From Parietichytrium sp. I65-24A (taxonomy: Eukaryota; Sar; Bigyra; Thraustochytrida; Thraustochytriidae): a stretch of 64,000 bases of DNA. Shown piece after piece: positions 1 through 10,925 of this stretch (its first letter is position 1; each line of letters begins with the position of its first letter). Made by a program: the position numbers and the translations under genes. Location of the stretch: NCBI GenBank assembly GCA_012862575.1, contig BLSF01000013.1, forward strand, positions 310,001 through 374,000, in the 5' to 3' direction. The notes under the pieces are model-generated. The model had not been told where the DNA came from, ran no database searches, and saw only the letters and a program-made list of their open reading frames with translations.

Positions 1-611
1 CCCTGGCCTCAGCTCCCAACGTTCTCGATGACCTCAGCGATGCAACCTTCTCAGTGCTAAGCAAAGCTCCGCGACTCAATGGGCACAACAGGACAGTTCA
101 ATTTACACCAAACCATCGCGATTTCCTCGCAATGCATTGTACTCAGTACTGAGTACTCACTACGCTTGCTGGGTGGAATTGCGCGGAAATAGCTCGGCAG
201 GCTCGTCGTCACAATGAGCCACAATAGTCACCATAGTCGCATCCCAGCTAACCCACCCTCTGCTCTACCGAGCGCTAGCCCACTCTCCAAGCCCAATACT
301 TCGCACACCTCACCTCGCACACCCGTTGAGCTAGTGTCGCAGTAGCGCTGGGCCGAAGAGCAGGAGCTCACACCAAAATCACACTCAGTGGAGTTGGACT
401 GCTAGTGCACTCGCTGCCTGTCGTGGCGAAAGTGAGATCGAAGCAGTTAGCAAGGCAGTCACAGTTGACTGACAGCGAGAAGGAAAGCTTCCCCATCGCC
501 CTTGGGACGAGCAAGGAGTCGAAAGGCCGGCGAGCGACAAGAACAGAGCGCCGTGCTGTGCTGGTCGAGTATCCACAGGGCGGCTGTCATTCAAGCGCCT
601 ACATACAGACG
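1..611. other. Upstream region and 5' leader of the metalloprotease gene
   Basis: No gene is supported here. A perfect 18-bp palindrome, GTACTCAGTACTGAGTAC, lies at 139-156; related half-copies occur in other intergenic stretches of the window. The open frame of the next gene extends upstream to about 405 but has no ATG before 612, so this part is probably leader sequence. Confidence 0.5.
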
Positions 612-3284
612 ATGCGAGTTGCCACCACACTCTGGCTAGCCGCCGCCGGATTGGCGGTGGGCAAGGTGGCAGCTGGTTCGATCTGGTCCGTCTCTGGAGG
701 CGTTGCAGGACGCGGAGATATTGACAACTCGTACGTGGAGTTGGACGTCAGCTGGGATGGCTTGCTGGAGCAGGTTACCGCTGTCGACTCAGGCGCGTCT
801 GCGCGAGCGCAAACGAACATTGAGATTGAGGTTCCTGGTGCTGGCGTGCTCTCATGTAGGATTGGGCGGTCCAAAACCGTCTCTGCGGGTTTGGCGGCCA
901 AGCTTCCGTCGCTCGGCGCGTATGACGGCGTTTGTGATTCTGGCAGTGTGATCACCCTCACGATGGATACCACGAAGCCGAACTCCATGTCTGCTACAGT
1001 GCTGGGCAGTAGCTCGGAAACGTACTACGTCGATGTCGCGCCGAACACGCCATTCTGGGGCGCGGATGGCACAACTACAGACACCAGTAAATATGTCATA
1101 TATCGAACCGGCCAAGTATTGAAGGCGAAAGACGGAACCGAGGTCAACAAAGGCGGCTTAGGATGCGAGGCGTTGAATGCCTCGCACAGCCACTCTTCAG
1201 AATCTGACTCCCGTCGCTTGCGAGGCGCGCAGCAGGTGGAGAGTGAAGCCTTGCACGAGCGCGAACTCCAGGAAGAATCTAATGAGTACTACAACACCAC
1301 TCAAGCCATTAAATTTCGAATGGCAGTCATTGGTTCACCATCTTTGACTCTAGCATACGACGACGACAAGGACGCCGCGTTGCTTGCTCTCATTACGATG
1401 GTGAGCCGTGTTAATGGCATTTTTCTTCGTGACGTTGGAATGTATTTTGAGCTTGTATCCAACCAGGCCGACTTCGTGTGCCCTTCCACCGGAGATGCGG
1501 ACTGCGATGCCTACCCTTCCAGCAACAACGCGGGCACGATCACGAGCGGAGACGAGGCTAGAGATTTTTTGCTGGCCAAGGGCCTAGCTGTGGAAGATTA
1601 CGACATTGCCCACACCATCTACTCGACTAATGGGGGTGCGAGCGGGGCTGCAGTTGTTGGAGGCTTGTGCGATGTTGAAAAGTCAAGGGCATGGACCATG
1701 TCATCGAAGAAAATCACGGACAAGTTCACCGTAGAATATTTCGCCCATGAGGTCGGTCACCAGCTTGGCGCCAACCATGTCTACCAAGACTGTTATGGTG
1801 CTGCCGATGTCCAGTTGAACAAGAGCGCCGCAGTGGAGCCTGGTTCAGGCACTACAATTATGGGGTATGCCGGAATCTGCGATAACGGAAAAAATATCCA
1901 GACCTATTCGGACAGTTATTTTTCAGCGAAAACGTTGGAAGAGATTCGGGACATTGTTTGGAAATACGTTCAAGACCCAACATGCGGTGAGGTCACAGAC
2001 ATGAAAGTGTACTCTAATGAGGTGGAGATTTCTTCATTTTGCACTGCGCCAATTGGCAACGCAATTCTCCTCAGCGGATCTCTTATGGGCCTCGCATCGG
2101 AAGAGGTTCGTATGCCATACGAGGTCAAGGAGGGCGAAGAGGCTGCCTACTACTACTCGAAACAGGCTGTCATTCCGGAAACTTACTTTTCTTGGGAGCG
2201 CGTTGACCTCGGTTACCAGGCTGTAGGAGACGAAGATAACCCAAGATTCAGGAGCTGGAATCCGACAAAATCGATGAAGCGCTACCTCCCCAGTCTCGCA
2301 TATATCGTTGAGGACGTGGCTGTGAGCAACAAGATCAATTTTCGCACCGATGAAGCACTGCCAACCTCGGATATTCAAATGACCTTTAGGTTCACTGCCA
2401 GATCCACATTCACTCCAGACGCAAACGCCGAGGAGTTCTCAACGAGCGCAGTAGGAGACTTTTCGTACCGCCATACCACTGTCAGGTTTCAGGCCATGAA
2501 CCCTTTGCGCTGGACTAATTTTCAGCTATCCGGGGACGATCTCGTCACCACGAACGAATATGTCACAGTAGACTGGGACGCCTCTGGTACTGGCTCTATC
2601 AGTGAGCTGGTTGTTATCTCTTATGTTCTCAATCCATACTCTGACAAGAAATACGACCCCCAAATGGATATATCTGAGCTCGAGTGGGTCGAGCTAGGCA
2701 AGCACCCCAATTTTGGCCGCACATCGATATGGGTGCCAGCGCTGGACACCACAAACGTCAAAGAGGCTCTATTTATGATTCGGAGTGACACCGGCAGTTG
2801 CAGCTTCTTTGACCTGCGGATTGCCAAGTTGAAGCCTGGCGCTCTCAACATGGCTCCGCCAAAAGGTGCCGAGGAAGAGATGACACCAGTGAACCTGGAA
2901 GTGGTTCTCGCTGGGGCCTTTGGGTCTGTTGCTTTTCTTTTAACTGTTCTTGCAGTTTCTGTGTACGTCGTACCAAACCGCCGGAAGAAGGAGGCGGATG
3001 GAGACCTTTCCGTGAGCAATGGAGGCAACAAAAAAGCGGTGTCCCCAATGGCCTCGTACGGTGGTTTCGACATGGATGGCGGCAACTACATCGGATCTCC
3101 AGCTCAGAGCGCTCAGACCACGAACAATATGTACCGTGGGAATGCTCGTGACAGCGCCTATGAGAACGCTTACAATAAGGGCTTCCACGACGCAGTCAAA
3201 GCGGTCCAAGGCGGTTACTTTGCTAACATGGGCAACAACGTAGCCAACAAGTTCCGACAAAGTGTAGCCTACTTTAAAAGGTGA
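612..3284 (+). CDS. Membrane-anchored metzincin zinc metalloprotease (reprolysin/M12-like)
   Basis: Predicted secreted or cell-surface zinc endopeptidase of 890 aa. The start at 612 is the first in-frame ATG and opens a typical signal peptide (MRVATTLWLAAAGLAVG...). The zinc site HEVGHQLGANH begins at residue 379 (nt 1746), fitting HExxHxxGxxH: three His ligands plus the catalytic Glu. A Met-turn, IMGYAG, follows about 35 residues later, which defines the metzincin clan. One hydrophobic segment near residues 760-788 is followed by a basic stop-transfer stretch (NRRKKE), giving a type I topology with a roughly 100-residue cytosolic tail rich in Gly, Asn and Tyr. A region rich in S, R and E before the protease domain (SRRLRG) may be a propeptide cleavage zone; that is inference. 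Family assignment to M12B-like enzymes is likely, substrate unknown. No intron is needed. Confidence 0.85.
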   Translation: MRVATTLWLAAAGLAVGKVAAGSIWSVSGGVAGRGDIDNSYVELDVSWDGLLEQVTAVDSGASARAQTNIEIEVPGAGVLSCRIGRSKTVSAGLAAKLPSLGAYDGVCDSGSVITLTMDTTKPNSMSATVLGSSSETYYVDVAPNTPFWGADGTTTDTSKYVIYRTGQVLKAKDGTEVNKGGLGCEALNASHSHSSESDSRRLRGAQQVESEALHERELQEESNEYYNTTQAIKFRMAVIGSPSLTLAYDDDKDAALLALITMVSRVNGIFLRDVGMYFELVSNQADFVCPSTGDADCDAYPSSNNAGTITSGDEARDFLLAKGLAVEDYDIAHTIYSTNGGASGAAVVGGLCDVEKSRAWTMSSKKITDKFTVEYFAHEVGHQLGANHVYQDCYGAADVQLNKSAAVEPGSGTTIMGYAGICDNGKNIQTYSDSYFSAKTLEEIRDIVWKYVQDPTCGEVTDMKVYSNEVEISSFCTAPIGNAILLSGSLMGLASEEVRMPYEVKEGEEAAYYYSKQAVIPETYFSWERVDLGYQAVGDEDNPRFRSWNPTKSMKRYLPSLAYIVEDVAVSNKINFRTDEALPTSDIQMTFRFTARSTFTPDANAEEFSTSAVGDFSYRHTTVRFQAMNPLRWTNFQLSGDDLVTTNEYVTVDWDASGTGSISELVVISYVLNPYSDKKYDPQMDISELEWVELGKHPNFGRTSIWVPALDTTNVKEALFMIRSDTGSCSFFDLRIAKLKPGALNMAPPKGAEEEMTPVNLEVVLAGAFGSVAFLLTVLAVSVYVVPNRRKKEADGDLSVSNGGNKKAVSPMASYGGFDMDGGNYIGSPAQSAQTTNNMYRGNARDSAYENAYNKGFHDAVKAVQGGYFANMGNNVANKFRQSVAYFKR

Positions 3285-3545
3285 TTCTGCGGCAAGGCTC
3301 GTGGTGTGTTTGAAGAGCTTTGTGTTTTCTGTGAGCTCTTTGAACTACACACGAAGAGAGCAACTTTTCCATCCTTTTCTCTACCTTTACTATATCTAGG
3401 AAAACTGTGAAATAGCTTTTGTTTGTTTTCTACACTGTTTCTTTTTTTATTCTATAAATTGAAAAGTACGTTTTAAAAATGTGAAGGTGTAAAGACAAAG
3501 GACGCAGTTTGCGACTGCGAGGGCTCTGTGCAGCAACAATATTTC

Positions 3546-4274
3546 TCATAAATTCTCACAAAACGGAGGCATCCATGTCGCCAAACCATCGTCCTCTGCC
3601 TTCTCCTCGGCGAGCACTTCATCAACATCAACCTGAAATGAGAGAAGGCCGGTGGTTTCCAAAAAATCCTCTACGCGGGCTACGCCATCGGCAGAGCTTT
3701 CCCGGGAAAATGTTGCGCACACTGTCCAACCTTGTACGCTCGTCGGATTACTAAAATGATCATTGAGTCCAAATACATCAAAGAGCCGCAGGATGAGGCC
3801 ATGCTTTGTCGCAGCAATTGCAAGATTACGGATTTCAACACCTCTCAAATACGACGCGAGAAGGAAAACGCCTCCATTTGGTCGCAACATTGCTCTGACA
3901 GCGCCAAGCAGTTCCGAGACGTCAACCTCGAAGTACAACACCTCGCTTGCAATTGCGACATCCACTTGCAAGGACGGCGGTACATTCCTCCAATCTAAGA
4001 ACATAGTTTTCACATCGCTACATCCCGCGGCGTCCAGTGCAAGTCTCGCCCCATCAAGAGCTGCCTGGCAGTAGTCTGACACCAGCCACTGTCTCGCACC
4101 AGTCTTCGGTGCGACTGTGACATCTCCCCGTGCTGCGCAGAGCACTGGGCACCGCCCACACCCCAGCTCGGCAACGTGCAGATCAGCCAAGGCTTGCTCA
4201 TTGCGCACCACCCAAGAGCGTAACATCAGTGAAAGCGACCACTCGCGCAAGCCTGTTTCGTCCGTTTCACCCAT
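3546..4274 (-). CDS. Class I SAM-dependent methyltransferase, METTL21/FAM86-like
   Basis: Predicted 242-aa S-adenosylmethionine-dependent methyltransferase. The frame extends upstream, but the ATG at 4274 (MGETDETGLREWSLSL) gives the usual family start just before the fold. Motif I is AELGCGRCPVLCAA, binding SAM. A conserved DWRN follows after the second strand, then ASEVLYF and a MLRPNGG turn, which is the usual motif IV to VI order. The pattern of an acidic-polar post-motif II (DWRN) and EVLYF resembles the lysine methyltransferase group MTF16 (METTL21, FAM86), so a protein substrate is plausible; a small-molecule substrate cannot be excluded. The gene converges on the metalloprotease, with about 260 bp between the stops. 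No intron is seen. Confidence 0.7.
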   Translation of the reverse strand: MGETDETGLREWSLSLMLRSWVVRNEQALADLHVAELGCGRCPVLCAARGDVTVAPKTGARQWLVSDYCQAALDGARLALDAAGCSDVKTMFLDWRNVPPSLQVDVAIASEVLYFEVDVSELLGAVRAMLRPNGGVFLLASYLRGVEIRNLAIAATKHGLILRLFDVFGLNDHFSNPTSVQGWTVCATFSRESSADGVARVEDFLETTGLLSFQVDVDEVLAEEKAEDDGLATWMPPFCENL

Positions 4275-4397
4275 TCTCCGCGCCACGGAGCAGACAGGTT
4301 TGGCAGTATTCGTCGCGCCCGCCTTCCCTTTAATCTCTGCACGACTGACGCACTCGCAAGAGGTCAAACCACTCTTGACAGATTTGCAAACATTCAA

Positions 4398-7300
4398 AGC
4401 TCTTCGACCTCATTCGACGAAAACGCCGTCGGGGTGCCAGTCCTAGTTCCTCTTTTCCCGAAACCACATACATGCTGGCGCTCAACCTACTGCAGTATAG
4501 AATACCCTACTCGCCTGGGTACTGCTGCCCAGCCTCAAGGACCGCGTACGTACTTGCCAATTCGCCCAAGTACGTGACCGGCCAATTCACTCACTCACAG
4601 ACGACAGACATCCTGCATGTTGTATTGTGTTGGGGAGACCAGCGAGCTGTCCTCGCGCCTTTGCCCCGGTTCTTGCCCGGTCCTTACGCAACGGAACCCG
4701 CCGGTTCCGCGAGAACTGGGCCCGTCGCGCGGTGCCCTATGCCGTGAATCGCAAAAAAACGCAAGCGCTGGCATCCCCGCAACTCAATCAAGTGGCAGTG
4801 GGTCTGGTCGTGGAGAGACTATTCTAGCTACTGAGTACTACCAGAATCTGTGCTCGCAAAATCGTCTCGGCATCGCAGATCAGGAATGCAGAGAACAAGG
4901 AACTGTTCTACACTTGGTTAGTACCGAAACTGAATGTAACTTAGGGCCTGTCAGCGGGGTAAGCAGCGCGTAATTGAGACTATGGCAGGGCTGTTTGGCG
5001 ATGCAGACCGGCCTTTTTCAAAAGTCGCAACGTTAGGGAGGTGGGACTATGCGTAGGTCCTGGTTAAGATCTCCTACGTTTCGAGGTGGCGAGACTGGCA
5101 ACTATAGTAGCTAGTAGTAGTGAGGTGCAGAGAGATGGGACGCTATGCCTCTCTGTCCCAGTACTATGTTTGATTTCAGCCAAAACTGTAGACATGGAGA
5201 AGAGGGAAATGGACAAAGGGTTTCATAATATGGGACTCATTTCATTCATCACAAACAGAGAAATTCGTTCAGCTCTGCACAGCCGCCGCCTTTTCGTTTC
5301 GCTCTTCCCAAGATATTCCAAGCACTTTCAAGGACAGATGTGGAGCATCGTCTGAAATGCCAAACTCTGCTCTCATCAAGGACTGCAAGCCAGCTTTCGT
5401 GGAGACCAAACACGGGTCTGTCTGAGTCCCAGCGATGGCCGTCCTGTTTTCGGGAGTACTCTCAGGCACTGCCGCTTTCGTATGCGGCGAGCACAGCCTG
5501 CCAAAGTTTGTGGAAACTAAGAATTTACAGTTAGAACAAATTACAAAGACTCAGAATTCAGTTTTCGCCTTTCACTCAAGATTGCAGTTAGCGCGGTACT
5601 GTGACTGAGTTCTCAATACCGGTACTGAGTACTCAGAGACTTTTCTGGACACGAAAAAGAATTATGAAAATCCAGCGGGCATCATGCTGGTGGGTAACTG
5701 GCGAGCGCGTTAGCTAGACTACGCCTGTGTTCCATGGTTTCGTTTCCAAGACATCCAAGACGGAAACACGAGAGGTCGAATAAAAACTACCTGTCACTAG
5801 TATCGTGGTTTTGAAACGAGAAAAAGTGGGATTGTCGTTTTTCAAATTCCAGAAACAGTATGATCCAAATTTGAGTTTTAAAAGTGATTTTCAGAGTTCA
5901 AATTTCTCTAGCTAGTCAATCACCACTGGCAGTGAATGCAGCACAGCTTTTTTCTCGAGACAGATGGACAGATGTGCGCCATGATCTACGAGACGCGCAA
6001 AGGTCAAAGTTCAAAATCGAGGAAAACACATACTCACACACGAAGGTCGAGGAACATTTGCGATCTGCTCGATGTATTGTGGTACTGCTCAGTGCTTGGA
6101 TTGTCTGACAATGTAGAAAGACAGGTTCTGTCACCTTCAAATTCTTTCTTTTTTCCAGTTCCACTCTTTCACTATCTCACTCTTTCCTTCCTGCTTCATC
6201 TGCTTCCTTTCTTTTGCTCAGCTCTCTCTCTCTCTCTCTCGCTCTCTACTAGTGATGCCGTCCGTTCGAGTGAGGTGTAAAAGGAGAAAAACAAACTTTG
6301 GCAAAACGTCGTGGTTAGCGAAACACGGTCAATGAATAGGAACTTAGCTCGTTACCGTCACGTTGTTCTCGCGATCTGTAATGCTCGGCTATGGAGCGCT
6401 AGTACCGAATGGTCTTGGGTGCATTGGGATTATTGGGATCATTGGGATCGTCCGGAGCTAAACGCGCATCTCTTCTGTTTTCTTTTTACGTTCTTACGAA
6501 CAAAGGGCCAGCAGGAGTTTGAGAGTCCGCAGCTTTGGGGTTGTGAGTTTTGATTTCTGAATTTTGAATATTTCAGACCTGAGCCGAAAGCACAGCGCGA
6601 AATGAAGCCTGTCACTCTGGCGGTGGAGTTCAAGTTCATTCATCCAACGTTCTCTAATAGGTTCCAAATCTTGTACGATCTATTTTCCGAGTCATCTATT
6701 ATCCATGATAACTATTATCGATCCATCTATCCTCCATTTATCTATCTCACTATCCATCTGCCCCAGCTTTCGCTCCCTCTTCCTTTTACCCTACCTAACA
6801 GTCCTACCGCTACCGGTAGCACCCGTACCCGTCGCTATAGAGCGACCACTAGCCCTCGATACACATCCTACCGGTAGCCCACCATTATCAACCTCTACTA
6901 CTGCTAGACTCACTATAGCGCACCATAACGTGATAAGTAGGATATCTTATGCGCTGCTGGTAGCAGCGGAGTGCCTTGGAAGGAGAAGGAATCAATGGAG
7001 CTCTTAATCGTCATCTAACATAGACAGTAGGAATCTGAAAGTAATTGACGGAAGTGGCTAACTTGAACTGAGACAGAAAAAGCGAGGCATGGATAAGCAC
7101 AAAGAGAGAGCTCAAGAGAGAGAGAGAGAGAGAAAGACGGAGAAGGAGAGAGAGAGAGAGAGAGAGAGAGGGAAGACACACGGAGATACACTCACAGAGG
7201 AGGAAGAGAGGAAGAGAGAGCGACGGGAAGAATAGCGGCAGCTCGTGAGGAGAGCCACGACCGCTGACCGCAGTGACCGCTGACAGCTGATCTCTGTGGC

Positions 7301-7716
7301 CGTGCACAGAGATAGAGATCTCGCTGTTTTAGAAAGAGGGACAGATTGCTCGACTCTTTTGTCTGGTCGACCTTTGGTGTCTCGCTCTCCTGGACAGTTG
7401 GGGGAAGACTTGGCGTCGAGAGCAAAAGCGGTCCTTGGGGAGTGGCCGTTTGGTGCAGGCCCGGGGGCGTGTCTCAGAACCCCTTACGATCGGGAGTTCC
7501 TGAGGTTCGCTCGGTTTCAGATAACCAACCACCCTCCTAGCCACCGGGCGAGGTCGGCGGCCAAGCGGAAGCGGGTGATTTTGGTGAATTCAGTGTGGTC
7601 GGTTGGCGGAGGAAATCGTCTGCTTGTGCCCGGGGAGGGGTCTTCCGCGGGTCAGCTGGTGGTCGTTTGGTCGTGTCCGGTTGCTCGAGCCTTCCCTTGC
7701 TGAAAAACGCCTGAAA
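4398..7716. other. Long gene-free stretch upstream of the Pumilio gene
   Basis: No coding region is supported in about 3.3 kb; open frames are short and mutually inconsistent. It holds a 12-bp palindrome CTGAGTACTCAG (5625-5636), a CT tract (about 6219-6245), three ATTGG boxes at a 9-bp period (6423, 6432, 6441), a CTACCGGTAG-rich block (about 6780-6960) and GA tracts at 7114-7171. The segment from about 7175 to 7716 is likely the Pumilio promoter and leader. Confidence 0.5.
7114..7171 (+). repeat. GA microsatellite tracts upstream of Pumilio
   Basis: Two adjoining (GA)n runs separated by AAGACGGAGAAG. They lie on the sense strand of the downstream gene, as at several other genes in this window. 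Confidence 0.85.
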
Positions 7717-10518
7717 ATGGAGACGAACGAAGAGCATGAAGCGTACGGATCGCGGTCGCGGCATCGTGGCGCTGGAAAGTCGCTGACTTGGGATCAGTTC
7801 TCTTTTGATAAGATCCTCCCTTCCATACAGGCAGAGTTCGCGGACGTTCACGAGCATGAGGCGGAGGGACCGTCTCCATCGTTGAACGCCAAGGAAAATC
7901 TGGACATGCCCGACTCTTCTTCGCGGATCAGCTGGTTCAATAGTGACTACGAAAACTCGCACAATCCGGAATCGCCGCTAGGAAGTGGTGGACACAAACG
8001 ATCTGCAACAATAGCCACTCCAGGGCTCATGAACAGCTTCGATCTAAGTACTCTAGCCGCTTCTATTTCTCAGTCGTTCATGTCGCCTACAAACGGTGGC
8101 AATGGTGATGGCTCGAGTCTCGAAAAGACTAATGGCATGGACTCCAAAAACGATAGAGTGAGGCAGCAAAGCTTTTTGCAAGCCGCCTCCCCGAATGGTT
8201 CTGGCTCAATGCAGGACCGCGAAAGAGATCTGGAAACTATAGCAGAAGCTGGGTTCAGGTCCCCTGGACATCGACGCTCGCGCACGCACGCGCCCTCCAC
8301 GAGCACCTTCTCCCTCGGAGGAGGAGACGGGCTTGGAAGCTACTCGAGCAATGCCTTTGGAGGCTGGGGCCCAACGTCGATTCCCGAGGAGGGATCGCCT
8401 CCTCGCGAGCACATTTCCAGCTCGAGCCCCCACATGTCTCGCACCAAGTCGGAGCTTGGGGTCTCGGGGATTGACCTTGCTAGTCTTCGTGACGAAGCCG
8501 ACTCGTGGAAGATGTTTGCCCCGGAACAGCTAGGCGGAGCGCCAGACCGCAGATCGCCAACTTCGGCAAATTCCAAAGCCAACTCGGTTCCTGGCCGAGG
8601 AAGCTCACCATTACTCCGAAGTCCTTCTGCCAACTCCATCTCTTCCTCTCCGGAGGATCTCCATCACGCTCACTTTGAGCAACCTTCCCCTGTTGACTCG
8701 CACTACGGGGACGACTACATGGACCCACACCATGGTGCATCTGGAAACACCAGCGGCGGACTGTGGCAGGGGCAGTGGTCCAATGGCCCGTCCTCCCCGC
8801 CAATGGTTGGTGGTGGCTCAAGTGGCGGGATGGGGCAGCCATCTCCGTACGGATACGGCCCAAGTACTCCTGGGAGCTCGTCCTCAAACTCAATGATGAA
8901 TATGGGCATGGGCTATCCTAACGCAGCGGACGTCTCCTCCCCTCCGCATGATGCCGTCATGCAGCAATGGATGCAATTTGGGATGTACTACCAGGGCCAG
9001 TCACCATATGGTCAGTCGAATGGCTCACAGGGCGGTCAACACCAGCATATGCATGCTCATCAACATGGAGGACACCATGCACATCAGGGGGGATATTATG
9101 GTATGCCAGGGCACGTCTCACCGCAACACCTGGGGGTACCAGGACATCATTCCCCGCAGGGGCCGATTGCAATGCACCATCATATGCACGCTGTGCACCA
9201 CATGTCGCAGCACAATCGCGGCGGAGCTGGGGCTCCGAAAGGGCAGACTCCCAAGAACGCGTCTTCCGGAGCAAAGGCGATGTGCCCTGCATTGGTCGAG
9301 TACCGGTCATCTGGCCGAAGGCCCTCGATGGACGAGTTGATAGGGCACGTGGTGGAGTTCTCCCGCGATGCACACGGATCCAGATTTATCCAGTTTAAAA
9401 TGGAGACAGCAACTATAGATGAGAAGGAGATTTTAGTCGACGAGGTCGTTCAGGACGCAATCGGGCTCATGCAGGACACCTTCGGGAACTATGTCTTGCA
9501 AAACTTTTTAGAGCATGCGACCAGAGACCAGCGGTACAAGCTAGGGGCGACCATGCGAGGCCACATGGTGCAGCTTTCCTCTCAGGCGCACGGGTGCAGG
9601 GTTGTTCAACGAGCCATCCTGCTCCTGTCGCAAGGCCTTCGAAACCAACTGCTCTCGGAGCTCTTGACGGATCCTGAAGACGCCTCAAAATGTGCGAGAA
9701 ACAGCCACGCTACCCATGTGATGCAAAAGGTTGTCAGTCTCATCGTTGACGAGGAAAGCTCAAGACTTGCGCAGCGACAGCCCGAAGAGACCTTTCCCGA
9801 TGCTCCTAGCACATCCGACCTTTTGCGAGCGGTGGAGCGGGCAGTTGAGCTAGACTTTTCGTCCATGAGCGTTCACCCACATGCCTACCGACTCGTTCTC
9901 ACGGTGATGGATGACTGTGACCCAAATCGAAGCGAATCCATGTCGCGAACTCTGAATGTAATCCTTCCTGATAACATGGACAAGCTGGCAAAGGATCAGC
10001 ACGGCAACTTTATTTTGCAGCACATTTTGAACCGCGGTAGCGAGTCGCAAAAGAACATGGTGCAGCAATTCGTGGCCGATCATGTGGTGGAGCTCGCCCA
10101 ACATAAATTTGGTAGCCACTTGGTAGAGAAGTGCCTCTCGTGCGCAAGTTCTGCTCAGGTTGAGTCTCTGGTGCAGCAGTTGATAAATCCAACCAACCTC
10201 AATTCCGAGCAATCCCGTTTGATGGCTCATAATGCACAGACTGGACAGCGCTCCGGGAAAGGCGCAGTGACGAAGGGGGGTAAAGCCATTGATGTTGGTG
10301 ACGACACCTTGTTGCTCCTCATGTCTGATCCGTACGCCAATTTTGTTGTCCAGAGGGCTTTTGATGCAAGTCAGGGTACCTTAAGGAAGCAGCTCGTAGA
10401 CGAGATCAAGAGCCGCGCGGATATTCTGAGCTCTTTCACATACGGCAGACACATTCTTAACTGCACAAACAAGGAGAAATCCGACAAGCGCAAAAGCGCA
10501 GGAAAGAAAAAGAAATAG
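7717..10518 (+). CDS. Pumilio-family (PUF) RNA-binding protein
   Basis: Post-transcriptional regulator that binds 3' UTRs and represses or localises mRNAs in the cytoplasm. The protein is 933 aa; the start is the first in-frame ATG (aaaATGG). Residues 1-540 are low-complexity, rich in Ser, Gly, Pro, His and Met. The C-terminal Pumilio homology domain (about 540-920) has eight repeats. Readable recognition triads are R1 SRxxQ, R2 NYxxQ, R3 CRxxQ, R4 THxxQ, R5 YRxxL, R6 NFxxQ, R7 SHxxE and R8 NFxxQ. By the known PUF code this predicts a UGUANAUA-like site, but repeat 5 (residues 724-728) has lost the Gln that normally reads A4. Inserts separate R4 from R5 and R7 from R8. The tail is a Lys-rich run. 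Long sense-strand GA tracts lie 550-600 bp upstream. Confidence 0.95.
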   Translation: METNEEHEAYGSRSRHRGAGKSLTWDQFSFDKILPSIQAEFADVHEHEAEGPSPSLNAKENLDMPDSSSRISWFNSDYENSHNPESPLGSGGHKRSATIATPGLMNSFDLSTLAASISQSFMSPTNGGNGDGSSLEKTNGMDSKNDRVRQQSFLQAASPNGSGSMQDRERDLETIAEAGFRSPGHRRSRTHAPSTSTFSLGGGDGLGSYSSNAFGGWGPTSIPEEGSPPREHISSSSPHMSRTKSELGVSGIDLASLRDEADSWKMFAPEQLGGAPDRRSPTSANSKANSVPGRGSSPLLRSPSANSISSSPEDLHHAHFEQPSPVDSHYGDDYMDPHHGASGNTSGGLWQGQWSNGPSSPPMVGGGSSGGMGQPSPYGYGPSTPGSSSSNSMMNMGMGYPNAADVSSPPHDAVMQQWMQFGMYYQGQSPYGQSNGSQGGQHQHMHAHQHGGHHAHQGGYYGMPGHVSPQHLGVPGHHSPQGPIAMHHHMHAVHHMSQHNRGGAGAPKGQTPKNASSGAKAMCPALVEYRSSGRRPSMDELIGHVVEFSRDAHGSRFIQFKMETATIDEKEILVDEVVQDAIGLMQDTFGNYVLQNFLEHATRDQRYKLGATMRGHMVQLSSQAHGCRVVQRAILLLSQGLRNQLLSELLTDPEDASKCARNSHATHVMQKVVSLIVDEESSRLAQRQPEETFPDAPSTSDLLRAVERAVELDFSSMSVHPHAYRLVLTVMDDCDPNRSESMSRTLNVILPDNMDKLAKDQHGNFILQHILNRGSESQKNMVQQFVADHVVELAQHKFGSHLVEKCLSCASSAQVESLVQQLINPTNLNSEQSRLMAHNAQTGQRSGKGAVTKGGKAIDVGDDTLLLLMSDPYANFVVQRAFDASQGTLRKQLVDEIKSRADILSSFTYGRHILNCTNKEKSDKRKSAGKKKK

Positions 10519-10925
10519 GGTGGGCTACACAGGTTACACGGAGGCTCTCCTTCTCTCCCTCTCTCACGAGACGTTTTAATGCACGTTCTCACATGAAAAT
10601 CACTGACTCAAGAATGAAAGTTGATGACACCCAAAGATATATATGATGATTGAATGATCGACTGATCAAAGTTTATAAAACTATTTCTTCCGTATTAGAT
10701 CTGTCTACCTGTTCTCATGCAATCTTCTCGTAAAAGCACCGCAGACAATAGGTTTTCTTAATTTTCAAGATTCGCATCAATTACAACCCAATCTTGACAA
10801 GTTGCTGCGGCGGTCAAGCACGCACAACCTGCCACCGAAGCTCGTTCCTTTCGTTCAAAGAGAACACGACGAAAATATTTGCTTCAATTTAAAAAAACAT
10901 ATATGGGCAGCAAAACTTTGTGCTC
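10519..10925. other. Intergenic region between convergent genes
   Basis: AT-richer 3' flank shared by the Pumilio gene and the convergent gene at 10926. No gene or RNA is seen. Confidence 0.5.
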
